Source: LMUY01 sp964235495 (lineage in GTDB: Bacteria; Pseudomonadota; Alphaproteobacteria; Acetobacterales; Acetobacteraceae). Taken from it: a stretch of 62,027 bases of DNA. This document shows positions 34,218-42,978 of the stretch, in pieces (the first letter of the stretch is position 1; every line of letters starts with the position of its first letter). Below the pieces are notes generated by a model. That model had not been told where the DNA came from. It did no database searches and saw nothing but the letters and a program-made list of their open reading frames with translations. A program made the position numbers and the translations under genes. The stretch lies in contig CAXSAX010000023.1 of assembly GCA_964235495.1 (NCBI GenBank), forward strand, positions 1-62,027, in the 5' to 3' direction.

Positions 34218-35001
34218 CCTGCTCCGGCCGGCCGCGCCGCATGCGGCCGAGCGACAGCTCCGCCACCACGCCGTGCAAGGTGCGGATTTCCTGCTCGGTG
34301 ATCTCGCCGCGCTGGAACAGGTGGCGCAGGTTGCGCACCATGCCGGGGCGCTTGGGCGCGTTGCGCAGGAAGCCGCAGGCGTCCAGCTCGGCCACCATGT
34401 GGTCCAGCAGCCCGTCCAGCGCGCCCTTGTCCGCCACCTGCGTCCCATGGGTGGCCAGCACGGCGCCGGGCGTCGCGTCCGCCGCCGTCCACCACTCGTA
34501 GGCCATCACCATCACCGCCTGGGACAGGTTGAGCGACATGAAGGCCGGGTTCAGCGGGTAGCGCACCAGCGTGTCGGCTTGCGCCATGTCGTCGTTGTCC
34601 AGCCCGGCGCGCTCCGGCCCGAACAGCAGGCCGCAGCGCAGCCCGCGCCCGGCAGCCTCGCGGATGCCGGCGGCGGCGGCGCGGGCGGTCAGCACCGGCT
34701 TGGTGATGTGGCGGGGGCGGGGGCAGGTGGCGAACACGCGCTGCAAATCCGCCACCGCCGCGGCGACCGTATCGTGCAGGGTCAGCTCGTCGAGGATGCG
34801 GTCGGCGCCCGAGGCGGTGCGCCAGGCCCGTTCCTGCGGCCAGCCGTCCCGCGGCGCCACCAGGCGGAGGTGGAACAGGCCGCCATTGGCCATGGCGCGC
34901 GCCACAGCGCCGATGTTGTCCGCCAGCTGCGGCCGGACCAGCACGACCACGGGGCTGCCCGGGATCGGCGCCAGCGCAGCGCCGCCGTCCCGGCCAGTCA
35001 A
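34147..35001 (-). CDS. trmJ: tRNA/rRNA methyltransferase (TrmJ-type SPOUT)
   Basis: A SPOUT methyltransferase of 284 aa that 2'-O-methylates the tRNA anticodon loop (position 32 in TrmJ). The N-terminal VVLVRPQLADNIGAVARAM and the SAM-binding knot LFGPERAGLDNDD plus YPLNPAFMSLNLSQAVMVMA are typical. A helical C-terminal extension with KRPGMVRNLRHLFQR is also seen in TrmJ. The Pro-rich tail overlaps the Nudix gene. Confidence 0.88.
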   Translation of the reverse strand: MTGRDGGAALAPIPGSPVVVLVRPQLADNIGAVARAMANGGLFHLRLVAPRDGWPQERAWRTASGADRILDELTLHDTVAAAVADLQRVFATCPRPRHITKPVLTARAAAAGIREAAGRGLRCGLLFGPERAGLDNDDMAQADTLVRYPLNPAFMSLNLSQAVMVMAYEWWTAADATPGAVLATHGTQVADKGALDGLLDHMVAELDACGFLRNAPKRPGMVRNLRHLFQRGEITEQEIRTLHGVVAELSLGRMRRGRPEQAIPSPACDCGSPESESAPPEPPG

Positions 35002-35011
35002 GCGGGTCCAG

Positions 35012-35365
35012 TCATGGTTGCGCCGCCGGATGCTGCGCCAGCCAATGCTTCATGAAAACCTCCTCCTTGGCCTGGGAGGCGACGATGTCGCGGGCCAGTT
35101 TCTGCAGCGCCGGGTCATGGCCGTAGCGCAGCTCCACCCGGGCCATGTCGATGGCCCCGTGATGATGCGGCAGCATGCCCGTGACGAAATCGCGGTCGGC
35201 GTCGCCGGTGGCGGGCGCGTCCATGGCCGCCATCATGCGCTGCATGGCCTCCTTGTTGGCCGCGGTGGCGGGCGTGTCCGCGCCCGGTGCGGCGGGCGCC
35301 ATGGGCATCTGCCCCAGGGCTGCGCCACTTAGCAGGAGGCTGGCGGCCAGGATCATGCGGGTCAT
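35012..35365 (-). CDS. DUF305 secreted protein
   Basis: A 117-aa protein with a signal peptide (MILAASLLLSGAALG) and a DUF305 domain; DFVTGMLPHHHGAIDMARVE contains the conserved His triad. DUF305 proteins are ferritin-like, often linked to copper or other metal stress, but of unproven function. The ATG overlaps the cysS stop (ATGA), which couples it to cysS. Confidence 0.87.
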   Translation of the reverse strand: MTRMILAASLLLSGAALGQMPMAPAAPGADTPATAANKEAMQRMMAAMDAPATGDADRDFVTGMLPHHHGAIDMARVELRYGHDPALQKLARDIVASQAKEEVFMKHWLAQHPAAQP

Positions 35366-36729
35366 CGAGCATCCCCTCCGGAGCTGCGCCAGGTCGTGCC
35401 ACCCGGGCCATCCTCCAGCACGACGCCTCGCTCGGCCAGGCTGGCGCGTATGGCGTCCGCGCGGGCGAAGTCGCGCGCCTTGCGGGCAGCCACCCGGTCG
35501 GCGATGGCGGCTTCGATGGCCGCCGGGTCCGCCTCGGCGTGGAACCAGGCTGCCGGGTCGGCGCCCAGCAGGCCCAGCATCGCCCCGCCGCCGAGAAGTC
35601 CGGCATAGGCCGCCTCGTCTCCAGCCATCGCGCCGTCGGCGAGGTGGCGAAGGTGGGCGATGGCCAGCGGCGTGTTCAGGTCGTCGCACAAGGCGGCGAC
35701 GATCTCGGGCGGCAAGGCCGGCTCGGGAGGCTGCTTCCCGGCGAACGCATGTGACGACAGCGCTCGATAGAACCGGTCCAGCTCCCGGCGGCTCTCGCCC
35801 AAGGCGTGGTCCGTGTAGTCGAGCGGCGAGCGGTAATGGGTGCGCAGCAGCAGCAGCCGCGCCGCCTCGGCCGGCGCGCGACCCAGCACGTCCTGCACGG
35901 TCGTGAAGTTGCCGAGCGACTTGGACATCTTGTGCCCCTCCACCTGCAGCATCCCGTTGTGGATCCAGATGCGGGCGAAGCCCTCGCCGGGAAAGGCGCA
36001 GCAGGATTGCGCCCGCTCGTTCTCGTGGTGGGGGAACAGCAGGTCGGCCCCGCCAGCGTGGATGTCGAAGCTGGCGCCCAGGTAGCGCCACGCCATGGCG
36101 CTGCACTCGATGTGCCAGCCAGGCCGGCCGCGGCCCCACGGGCTGTCCCAGCCCGGCAGGTCGGGCGGCGAGGGCTTCCACAGCACGAAGTCGCCCGGGT
36201 CGCGCTTGAACGGGGCGACCTCCACCCGCGCCCCGGCCAGCAGCTCGTCCGGGCTGCGGCCGGAGAGGCGGCCGTACTCGGCGTAGCTTGCCACCGCGAA
36301 CAGCACGTGGCCCTCCGCCGGGTAGGCGTGGCCGGAGCCGACCAGCCGCTCGATCAGCGCGACCATCTCGGGGATGTGCGCGGTGGCGCGCGGCTCCACG
36401 TCCGGCGGGAGCACGCCCAGATGCGCCATGTCGGCGTGGAAGTCGGCCAGGGTCTGCTCGGTGATGACGCCGATCGGCTGCCCCGCGGCGGCGGCGCGGG
36501 CGTTGATCTTGTCGTCCACGTCCGTGATGTTGCGCACGTAGGTCACGCGCGGATGCAGGTGGCGCAGCAGGCGCACCAGCACGTCGTTGACCACTTCCGG
36601 GCGTGCGTTGCCGATGTGGGCCCGGTCGTACACCGTGGGGCCGCAGGCGTACATCCGGACATGCGCCGGGTCGATCGGCACCAGCGGCTCGCGCCGCCGG
36701 GTCAGGCTGTTGTGCAGGGTGAGGGGCAT
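35362..36729 (-). CDS. cysS: Cysteinyl-tRNA synthetase
   Basis: A class I synthetase of 455 aa. The zinc- and ATP-binding YACGPTVYDRAHIGNAR holds the HIGH-type motif; KMSKSLGNF is the second. Zinc ligands appear in ECSAMAWRY and the HAGGADLLFPHHENE region. The Met at 36729 gives the family N-terminus. It is divergent from the NRAMP gene over a 107-base gap. Confidence 0.96.
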   Translation of the reverse strand: MPLTLHNSLTRRREPLVPIDPAHVRMYACGPTVYDRAHIGNARPEVVNDVLVRLLRHLHPRVTYVRNITDVDDKINARAAAAGQPIGVITEQTLADFHADMAHLGVLPPDVEPRATAHIPEMVALIERLVGSGHAYPAEGHVLFAVASYAEYGRLSGRSPDELLAGARVEVAPFKRDPGDFVLWKPSPPDLPGWDSPWGRGRPGWHIECSAMAWRYLGASFDIHAGGADLLFPHHENERAQSCCAFPGEGFARIWIHNGMLQVEGHKMSKSLGNFTTVQDVLGRAPAEAARLLLLRTHYRSPLDYTDHALGESRRELDRFYRALSSHAFAGKQPPEPALPPEIVAALCDDLNTPLAIAHLRHLADGAMAGDEAAYAGLLGGGAMLGLLGADPAAWFHAEADPAAIEAAIADRVAARKARDFARADAIRASLAERGVVLEDGPGGTTWRSSGGDAR

Positions 36730-36780
36730 GGCCGCACGGTTTTGGTGCAGGCGGCCGCAGCTGACAACAGCGCGCTCCGT

Positions 36781-36809
36781 TTGACGGCGCTTGCCGTTGC
36801 GAGTAATTC
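36781..36809 (+). promoter_or_regulatory. Weak candidate promoter for the NRAMP-type gene
   Basis: TTGACG is followed by a 17-base spacer and TAATTC, 27 bases before the ATG at 36837. Only the -35 hexamer is good; the -10 is poor. Included as the best sigma70-like match in the cysS/NRAMP divergent gap. Confidence 0.25.
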
Positions 36810-36836
36810 GCAGCCTCACCCAGACGACGGACCGAC

Positions 36837-38105
36837 ATGGCCAGCAGCCTGCAAACCAGCGCCCCGCGAACCGCCATGCCGCACAAACCGGGCGTCAGGT
36901 CCTGGCTGGCCGTGTTCGGACCCGGCCTCGTCGTCATGCTGGCGGACACGGACGTCGGCAGCCTGGTCACGGCGGGCCAGAGCGGGGCGCAGTGGGGCTA
37001 CCGGCTGCTGCTGGTCCAGGTGCTGCTGATGCCGATCCTCTACATCACCCAGGAGCTGACGGTGCGGCTCGGCATCCACAGCGGGCGCGGCCATGGCGAG
37101 CTGATCTGCGACACGTTCGGCCGCTTCTGGGGCTGGGTGTCCGCAGCCGGGCTGTGCGTCGCAACGGCGGGAGCGCTGCTGTCCGAGTTCTCGGGCGTGG
37201 CCGCAGTGGGGGACCTGTACGGCGTGTCCCGCTTCGTCAGTCTGCCCTTGGCCGCTGCGGCGCTGATCGCGGTGGTGCTGACGGGCTCGTACCGCCGGGT
37301 GGAGCGGGTCGCGATCGCGATCGGGCTGTTCGAGTTCGCGTTCTTCGCGGTGGCCTGGTACGCCCATCCGCCGCTCGCCACGGTGCTGGCGGATTCGGTC
37401 AGGATTCCGTTCGCCGACAAGGGCTACCTGTTCCTGGTGGCGGCCAACATCGGCGCCGTGATCATGCCGTGGATGGTGTTCTACCAGCAATCCGCCATCG
37501 CGGACAAAGGCCTGCAGCCCGAGCACCTGCGCGCCGCCCGGGCCGACACGGCGGTGGGCGCCGTGCTGACGCAGCTGGTGATGGCGGCGGCCCTGGTGGC
37601 CTGCGCCGCGGTGATCGGCGGCGCGCGCCAGGACACCCCGCTCAACACGGTGGGCGACATGGCCGCTGCGATGACGCCGCTGCTGGGCGCCAGCACCGGC
37701 AAGCTGGTGTTCAGCCTCGGCGTGCTGGGCGCCGCCATGGTTGCCGCCATCGTGGCCTCGCTGGCTTTGGCCTGGGGCATCGGCGAGGTGGCGGGCTACC
37801 AGCGTTCCCTGGAGCTGCCGCCGCGGCGGGCGATGTGGTTCTACGGCGTGTATGCGGCCTGCATCGTGGGCGGCGCGGCGCTGATCGCGGTCTCGCCCGA
37901 CCTGGTGGCGCTGAACGTCGATGTGCAGGTGATGAACGCGCTGCTGCTGCCGCTGGTGCTGTTCTTCCTGGTGGCCCTGGCGATGCGCGCGCTGCCCCTG
38001 GGACTGCGGCTGCAGGGCGCCTACCAGTGGGTGGTGATCGTGGTGCTGACGGTGACGACGGCGTTCGGCGTGTATGGCGGGCTGTCGGGGGCGGGGCTGT
38101 TCTGA
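36837..38105 (+). CDS. NRAMP-related divalent metal transporter
   Basis: A 422-aa membrane protein with about eleven helices in NRAMP arrangement (WLAVFGPGLVVMLADTDVGS in helix 1). The canonical metal-site motif DPGN is DVGS here (residues 39-42) and helix 6 has MPW (210-212) where Mn/Fe transporters have MPH or MPY. Asp and Met are kept, Asn is Ser. The ion could still be a transition metal, but selectivity may differ. A Ser for Asn occurs in some distant NRAMP relatives. Confidence 0.86.
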   Translation: MASSLQTSAPRTAMPHKPGVRSWLAVFGPGLVVMLADTDVGSLVTAGQSGAQWGYRLLLVQVLLMPILYITQELTVRLGIHSGRGHGELICDTFGRFWGWVSAAGLCVATAGALLSEFSGVAAVGDLYGVSRFVSLPLAAAALIAVVLTGSYRRVERVAIAIGLFEFAFFAVAWYAHPPLATVLADSVRIPFADKGYLFLVAANIGAVIMPWMVFYQQSAIADKGLQPEHLRAARADTAVGAVLTQLVMAAALVACAAVIGGARQDTPLNTVGDMAAAMTPLLGASTGKLVFSLGVLGAAMVAAIVASLALAWGIGEVAGYQRSLELPPRRAMWFYGVYAACIVGGAALIAVSPDLVALNVDVQVMNALLLPLVLFFLVALAMRALPLGLRLQGAYQWVVIVVLTVTTAFGVYGGLSGAGLF

Positions 38106-38120
38106 CGGAGGCGTCTGGCC

Positions 38121-38579
38121 TCACCGCTTCGGCGTCGGCCCGTCCACCCGCAGCCCGTGCCAGCCCAGCACCGTGTCCACCAGGAACGCCGCCAGCGCCG
38201 CGATGGTGCACCCCAGCGCCGAGCCGAACAGCCACAGCTCCACCACGCTGCCCGTCGAGTCCCGGATCGTCACCAGGAACAGCGCGAACGCCGCCGCGCA
38301 GGTCGTCCCGCCGGCCAGCGCGCCCAGCACCACGGAGGCGTCCAGCGCGGAGCGGCGGCGGATCAGGCGGCGGTAGTGCCGCCGCACCTTCGCCTGCTCC
38401 AAATCGCCCTCAGCCCCTGCCATCAGGTCGGCCACGTGCGAGGTGTGGTCCGCCACCCGGGCCAGGCGCTGGTTGAACACGTTGAGCAGCGTGCCGATGC
38501 CGGAGAGCAGGAACACCGGCGTCAGCGCCGTCTGGATGATGCGGGTGGCGTCCACCGGGTCCGCCACGGTCAGCACCAC
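38121..38579 (-). CDS. DUF2721 membrane protein
   Basis: A 152-aa protein of the DUF2721 family with three membrane helices. The conserved IIQTALTPVFLLSGIGTLLN and VFNQRLARVADHTSHV regions are present, with the RHYRRLIRRRSALDASVVLG segment. The GTG start shares one base with the gltX stop (TAGTG). Function is unknown. Confidence 0.83.
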   Translation of the reverse strand: MVLTVADPVDATRIIQTALTPVFLLSGIGTLLNVFNQRLARVADHTSHVADLMAGAEGDLEQAKVRRHYRRLIRRRSALDASVVLGALAGGTTCAAAFALFLVTIRDSTGSVVELWLFGSALGCTIAALAAFLVDTVLGWHGLRVDGPTPKR

Positions 38580-39910
38580 TAGCTTTGGGCCACCCGCAGC
38601 CGTTCCGCCGTCCTGGCCCGCCCGATCAGCGGCAGCAGCCCGCGCATCTCCGGCCCGCGCTCCTCGCCCGTCAGCGCCAGGCGCAGCGGGTGGAACAGGG
38701 TGCGGCCCTTGCGCCCGGTGGCGGCCTTCAGCGCCCCCGTCCAGGCGTCCCACACGTCGGCGGCCCACGGGTCGGGCGGCAGGGCGGCCAACGCCTCGCG
38801 CAAGTAGCCGGCATCCTCCTCGATCACCGGGGGCACGATGGTGCCTGCCACCACGTCCCACCAGTCGCGCGCCTCCGCCAGCATGTCCAGGTTGCCCCGC
38901 ACCGCGTCCCAGAACACGGGGGTCGCACCTGGCGGCAGGCGGTCCTGCACCGCCTCGAACGGCAGGCCGTGCAGCACCCGGCGGTTCATCGCCAGCAGCT
39001 GGCGCACGTCGAACCGCGGCGAGTTGTGGGAGAACTGGTCCAGCGCGAACCCGGCGGCCAGCTGGTCCATATCGCACGGCACCGGGTCCTCGGAGGTGCC
39101 GAGCCGCGCCAGGTAGGACGTGACGGCCGAAGGCTCGATCCCGTCCTGCCGCAGGCTGCGCAGCGTCAGCGACCCGGTGCGCTTGGACAGCTTGCCGCCA
39201 TCGTCCGCCACCAGCAGCGGCAGGTGCGCGAACGAGACCCGGCGCGGGTTGCCGCCCAGCGCCGACCAGATGTCCAGCTGCACCGCCGTGTTGGTCACGT
39301 GGTCCTCGCCGCGGACGATGTGGGTGATGTCGGTCGCCAGGTCGTCCACCACGGAGGTGAAGGTGTAGAGCGGCGTGCCGTCCGCGCGTACCAGCACCGG
39401 GTCCGAGAGGGTGTTGAGGCGGACCTGCTTGTCGCCCAGCACCAGGTCGTGCCAGGCCACGGCGCCGTCCGACAGGCGGAAGCGCCAGTAGGGAGTCTTG
39501 CCGTTCGCCTCGGCCGTGGCGCGCTGCTCCGGGGTCAGCTTGAGCATGGCGCGGTCATAGGTGGGCGGCAGGTGGCGGCGCTGGCGCTGGTCGCGCTTGG
39601 CCTGCAGCTCCGCCTCGCTCTCGAAGCACGGATACAGCCGGCCGGAGGCCTCCAGCGTACGGGCCGCCGCGGCGTAGTCGGCCAGGCGGGCGGACTGGTG
39701 GAAGCTCTCGCCCCACTCAATGCCCAGCCAGCGCAGGTCCTGCTCGATGGCGGAAACGAACTCCGGCCGGTTGCGCTCCACGTCCGTGTCGTCGAACCGC
39801 AGCAGGAACTGGCCGCCGTGCCGCCGGGCCAGCAGATAGTTGGCCAGCGCGGCGCGCACGTTGCCGACGTGCAGCAGGCCGGTCGGGGAGGGGGCGAAAC
39901 GCAGCTTCAC
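38579..39910 (-). CDS. gltX: Glutamyl-tRNA synthetase
   Basis: A class I synthetase of 443 aa. The HIGH motif is seen as PSPTGLLHVGNVRAAL and the KMSKS-type as KLSKRTG, with VDDLATDITHIVRGEDH before it. The start is GTG at 39910, fixed by the family N-terminus KLRFAPSPTG; it overlaps the stop of the upstream gene (GTGA). A second gltX may exist elsewhere, as in many alphaproteobacteria. Confidence 0.95.
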   Translation of the reverse strand: MKLRFAPSPTGLLHVGNVRAALANYLLARRHGGQFLLRFDDTDVERNRPEFVSAIEQDLRWLGIEWGESFHQSARLADYAAAARTLEASGRLYPCFESEAELQAKRDQRQRRHLPPTYDRAMLKLTPEQRATAEANGKTPYWRFRLSDGAVAWHDLVLGDKQVRLNTLSDPVLVRADGTPLYTFTSVVDDLATDITHIVRGEDHVTNTAVQLDIWSALGGNPRRVSFAHLPLLVADDGGKLSKRTGSLTLRSLRQDGIEPSAVTSYLARLGTSEDPVPCDMDQLAAGFALDQFSHNSPRFDVRQLLAMNRRVLHGLPFEAVQDRLPPGATPVFWDAVRGNLDMLAEARDWWDVVAGTIVPPVIEEDAGYLREALAALPPDPWAADVWDAWTGALKAATGRKGRTLFHPLRLALTGEERGPEMRGLLPLIGRARTAERLRVAQS

Positions 39911-40266
39911 TCGTCATCCTCAGGTTCGGTGCGGGGGTCCAGGGCGCGCCAGTCACGCTCCTCCTCGCTGGCCGGGCGCCCGGCGAACTCCTTGAGCTCG
40001 GTGGCGCTGCGCCAGGCGCCCTGCGGGTTGTCGGCCACCTCCGCGTCCTCGCCGAACGCGAACCAGGCGTCCAGCACCTGCCGCGCCGTCAGGCCCGGTC
40101 CACGGCAGCGCTCCAGGCTGTCCCGCACGTAGGCGCGGGCGAAGGCGTTGGCCTGCATGAGCGTGGGAAAGCCGGCGATCTCCTCCACCAGCTTGTCGTC
40201 CGACGCGCCCGACAGGTCCAGGATGCGGACGCGCCAGCCGCCCGACGGGGCGAACAGGTCGCTCAC
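39907..40266 (-). CDS. Uncharacterised protein between nicotinate PRTase and gltX
   Basis: A 119-aa soluble protein. Conserved-looking parts are GWRVRILDLSGASDDKLVEE and FPTLMQANAFARAYVRDSLE, then LDAWFAFGEDAEV and an acidic end. Both ends overlap neighbours (GTGA with the nicotinate phosphoribosyltransferase stop and with gltX), so it is surely translated. I do not recognise its family; small proteins of this kind occur next to gltX in related bacteria, but I cannot confirm this. Confidence 0.72.
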   Translation of the reverse strand: MSDLFAPSGGWRVRILDLSGASDDKLVEEIAGFPTLMQANAFARAYVRDSLERCRGPGLTARQVLDAWFAFGEDAEVADNPQGAWRSATELKEFAGRPASEEERDWRALDPRTEPEDDE

Positions 40267-41384
40267 GGGCGGGGGCCGCGCAGCAGGAACTCGCGCCCGA
40301 CTTTCACCCGCGCCGCGCCGTCGTACTCCACGATGTCGGCGGTGGCGTAGGTCTCGCTCCAGCGGTCCGGCAGGTGGCTGCCGGTGCCGATGGCGTCGAT
40401 CGGCGCGTGGCAATCCGCCATCACCCGGCACTTGTCCACGTTGAAGCCGGAGGAGGCGACGATCTGCACGGCGCCGAAGCCCGCCGCGTCCAGCGCCTCG
40501 CGCATGCGCCAGATCGCGGCGGCGGACACGCCGGTGCCGACCAGGATGCGCAGCTCCGTCTCGCTGCGGTGGCGGCGGATCGCGCCGGGGGCATGGCGCT
40601 CCAGCACGGCGTAGCTCTCCGCCGGGTCCAGCCCTTCGAGGAAGCGCCCGCCATGCGTGTCCAGCCGGACCGAAAGCTGCCCCGCCGCCGCCATCTCGGG
40701 GAAGCGGCGGCAGACCGCCAGGCCGTCGGTGACCTCGCGGCCGAAATAATCCGTCAGCACCGTCAGCGGCTCGCCCGGGAAGGTCTCGGCGAACATCTCC
40801 GCCGCCCGCACGGTGGACCCGGCGTAGCCGATCAGCGCATGCGGCATGGTGCCCGCGCCGTGCGGCTGGCCGAACCAGTGCGCCGTCAGCTCCGTGGCGG
40901 TGGCGACAAAGCCGCACGCCCCCTCGCGCTGCGCCGCCGCCCCGCCGACGCTGGCGGCATACCCCATCAGGTCCTGCATCTCGGCGCCGGCGCAATGCCG
41001 CGCGTCCATGGCGATGAAGCGCACGCGGGGCAGCGCCATGCACATCTGGTAGGCGTTGTGCGCCGCCACGCAGGCCGCGCCCAGCTTCTGCAGCAGCAGC
41101 GTCTCGCAGTTGGACAGGTGCTGGAACGACCCGGTGACATACGCGAGCGGCTCGCCCGCGCCGACCCAGGCGCCTTCCGGGTGCGTCAGCTCCAGCTCGA
41201 TCGGGAAGCCCTGCTCCGCCGCCACCGCCCGCAGCCAGTCCAGCATCGGCCGGGGGGCCGAGACCACGGGGCGGCGCAGGAACACCGCGTAGCTCACCCG
41301 CTTGTCGCCGAACCGCGCCACGATGTCCCGCGTGCGGTTGAAGTAGGCGTCCGTGCGGTTGGCGATGTCCTCGGTGAGGCTCAT
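40263..41384 (-). CDS. pncB: Nicotinate phosphoribosyltransferase
   Basis: Makes nicotinate mononucleotide from nicotinate and PRPP in the NAD salvage pathway, 373 aa, slightly shorter than E. coli PncB. The substrate barrel region with SVRLDTHGGRF and the phosphate-binding VASSGFNVDKCRVM...DAIGTGSHLP are typical. The start is ATG at 41384, overlapping the aroG stop (ATGA); an upstream extension lies in the aroG shadow. Confidence 0.87.
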   Translation of the reverse strand: MSLTEDIANRTDAYFNRTRDIVARFGDKRVSYAVFLRRPVVSAPRPMLDWLRAVAAEQGFPIELELTHPEGAWVGAGEPLAYVTGSFQHLSNCETLLLQKLGAACVAAHNAYQMCMALPRVRFIAMDARHCAGAEMQDLMGYAASVGGAAAQREGACGFVATATELTAHWFGQPHGAGTMPHALIGYAGSTVRAAEMFAETFPGEPLTVLTDYFGREVTDGLAVCRRFPEMAAAGQLSVRLDTHGGRFLEGLDPAESYAVLERHAPGAIRRHRSETELRILVGTGVSAAAIWRMREALDAAGFGAVQIVASSGFNVDKCRVMADCHAPIDAIGTGSHLPDRWSETYATADIVEYDGAARVKVGREFLLRGPRP

Positions 41385-42760
41385 TGCGCCGCGACGGCGG
41401 CCGCGGCGCGGGGCAGGCGCCGGGCCTTCAGCTCCTCCGCCACCAGGAAGGCGAGCTCCAGCGACTGCTCCGCGTTCAGCCGCGGGTCGCAGAACGTCTC
41501 GTAGCGCGCGTGCAGGTCGGCCTCCGTCAGCCGGTGCGCGCCGCCGACGCACTCGGTGACCTCGCGGCCCGTCATCTCGACGTGCACGCCGCCGGCCCAG
41601 GTCCCCTCCGCCTCGTGCGCGTCAAAGAAGCCGCGCACCTCCTTGAGGATGGCGTCGAACGAGCGCGTCTTCACCTTGGCCGCCGTGCTGACGGTGTTGC
41701 CGTGCATCGGGTCGCACAGCCACAGCACCCGGCGGCCCTCGGCCTGCACGGCGCGCAGCAGCGGCGGCAGCTTGGCCGCCACGTGCTCGGCGCCCATGCG
41801 GCTGATCAGGGTGATGCGGCCCGGCTCGTCCGCCGGGTTCAGCTTCTCGATCAGCCGCAGCAGGTCGGCCGCCGCCGTGCTGGGGCCGACCTTGATGCCG
41901 ACCGGGTTGCGCACGCCGCGCAGGAACTCGACGTGTGCGCCGTCCGGCTGGCGGGTGCGGTCGCCGATCCACAGGAAATGGGCGGAGCAGGCGTACCAGT
42001 CGCCGCTGGTGGAATCGACGCGGGTGAGCGCCTGCTCGTAGGGCAGCAGCAGCGCCTCGTGGCTGGTGTAGAACTCGGTCTCGCGGATGTGCGGCGTGGT
42101 GACGCTGGTCATGCCGCAGGCCGCCATGAAGCGCAGTGTCTCGTCGATGCGCCCGGCGATCTCGCCGTAGCGGCCCGCCAGCGGCGAGCGGGCGGCGAAG
42201 GACAGGTTCCAGCGGTGCACCTCGTGCAGATCCGCATAGCCGCCGCCGGCGAAGGCGCGCAGCAGGTTCAGCGTGCTGGCGGAGTGGAAGTACCCCGTTT
42301 CCATCCGCGCCGGGTCCGGCGTGCGCTCGGCGGCGGTGAAGCCGGGGCCGTTGACGGTATCGCCGCGGTAGCAGGGCAGGGTGGCGCCGTCCACCGTCTC
42401 GGTGTCGGCGGAGCGGGGCTTGGCATACTGCCCGGCCATGCGGCCCAGCTTCACCACCGGCACCCCGGCGCCGAAGGTGAGCACCACGGCCATCTGCAGC
42501 AGCACCCGGAAGGTGTCGCGGATGGTGACGGCGTTGAAGTCGCTGAAGCTCTCGGCGCAGTCGCCGCCCTGCAGCACGAACGCCCCGCCCTCGGCGGCCA
42601 GCGCCAGCGCCGCCTTCAGCCGCCGCGCCTCGCCGGCGAACACCAGCGGCGGATAGCCGTGCAGCCGGTCCTCGACGGCGGCGAGCGCGGCCTGGTCCGG
42701 GTAGGCGGGCTGCTGGCGGATGGGATGGCTGCGCCAGGATGCGGGCGACCAGGCTGTCAT
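41381..42760 (-). CDS. aroG: Class II DAHP synthase
   Basis: First enzyme of the shikimate pathway (phosphoenolpyruvate plus erythrose 4-phosphate), plant-like class II, 459 aa. FVLQGGDCAESFSDFN, GRMAGQYAKPRSA, LWLCDPMHGNT and HVEMTGREVTECVGG are all intact. It heads a five-gene overlapping run and is preceded by about 220 bases before the next gene. No leader peptide or trp-type attenuator is evident. Confidence 0.95.
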   Translation of the reverse strand: MTAWSPASWRSHPIRQQPAYPDQAALAAVEDRLHGYPPLVFAGEARRLKAALALAAEGGAFVLQGGDCAESFSDFNAVTIRDTFRVLLQMAVVLTFGAGVPVVKLGRMAGQYAKPRSADTETVDGATLPCYRGDTVNGPGFTAAERTPDPARMETGYFHSASTLNLLRAFAGGGYADLHEVHRWNLSFAARSPLAGRYGEIAGRIDETLRFMAACGMTSVTTPHIRETEFYTSHEALLLPYEQALTRVDSTSGDWYACSAHFLWIGDRTRQPDGAHVEFLRGVRNPVGIKVGPSTAAADLLRLIEKLNPADEPGRITLISRMGAEHVAAKLPPLLRAVQAEGRRVLWLCDPMHGNTVSTAAKVKTRSFDAILKEVRGFFDAHEAEGTWAGGVHVEMTGREVTECVGGAHRLTEADLHARYETFCDPRLNAEQSLELAFLVAEELKARRLPRAAAAVAAQ

Positions 42761-42978
42761 CGGGGTGGACTCCTCTGTGGGCGTTATTCCGTAAAGTCTG
42801 ATGAAGGGATAGAGAGGCAGATAGGTCGGCCATTGCAGGACAAAGCCGTCAGTTGGCTTACGGCTGGCGGTTTAGTTCAGTGTTGTCGCATCTTCACAAC
42901 ATAAGCCGAGGCGAGCCTTGCCAGGCCTTGGGAAAGCGCCGCTGGTCTTTGGCAAACCGTGTGGCATGTCACAGATTA
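42761..42978. other. Intergenic stretch upstream of aroG
   Basis: It must hold the aroG promoter (minus strand). It is clearly AT-richer than the flanks. The open frame at 42853 on the plus strand has no domain and overlaps the secreted-protein gene, so it is not called. No riboswitch was recognised. Confidence 0.5.

Noticed and set aside
42761..42978. Attenuator or leader peptide for aroG
   Set aside because: No aromatic-residue-rich short frame and no alternate hairpins with T-run seen.
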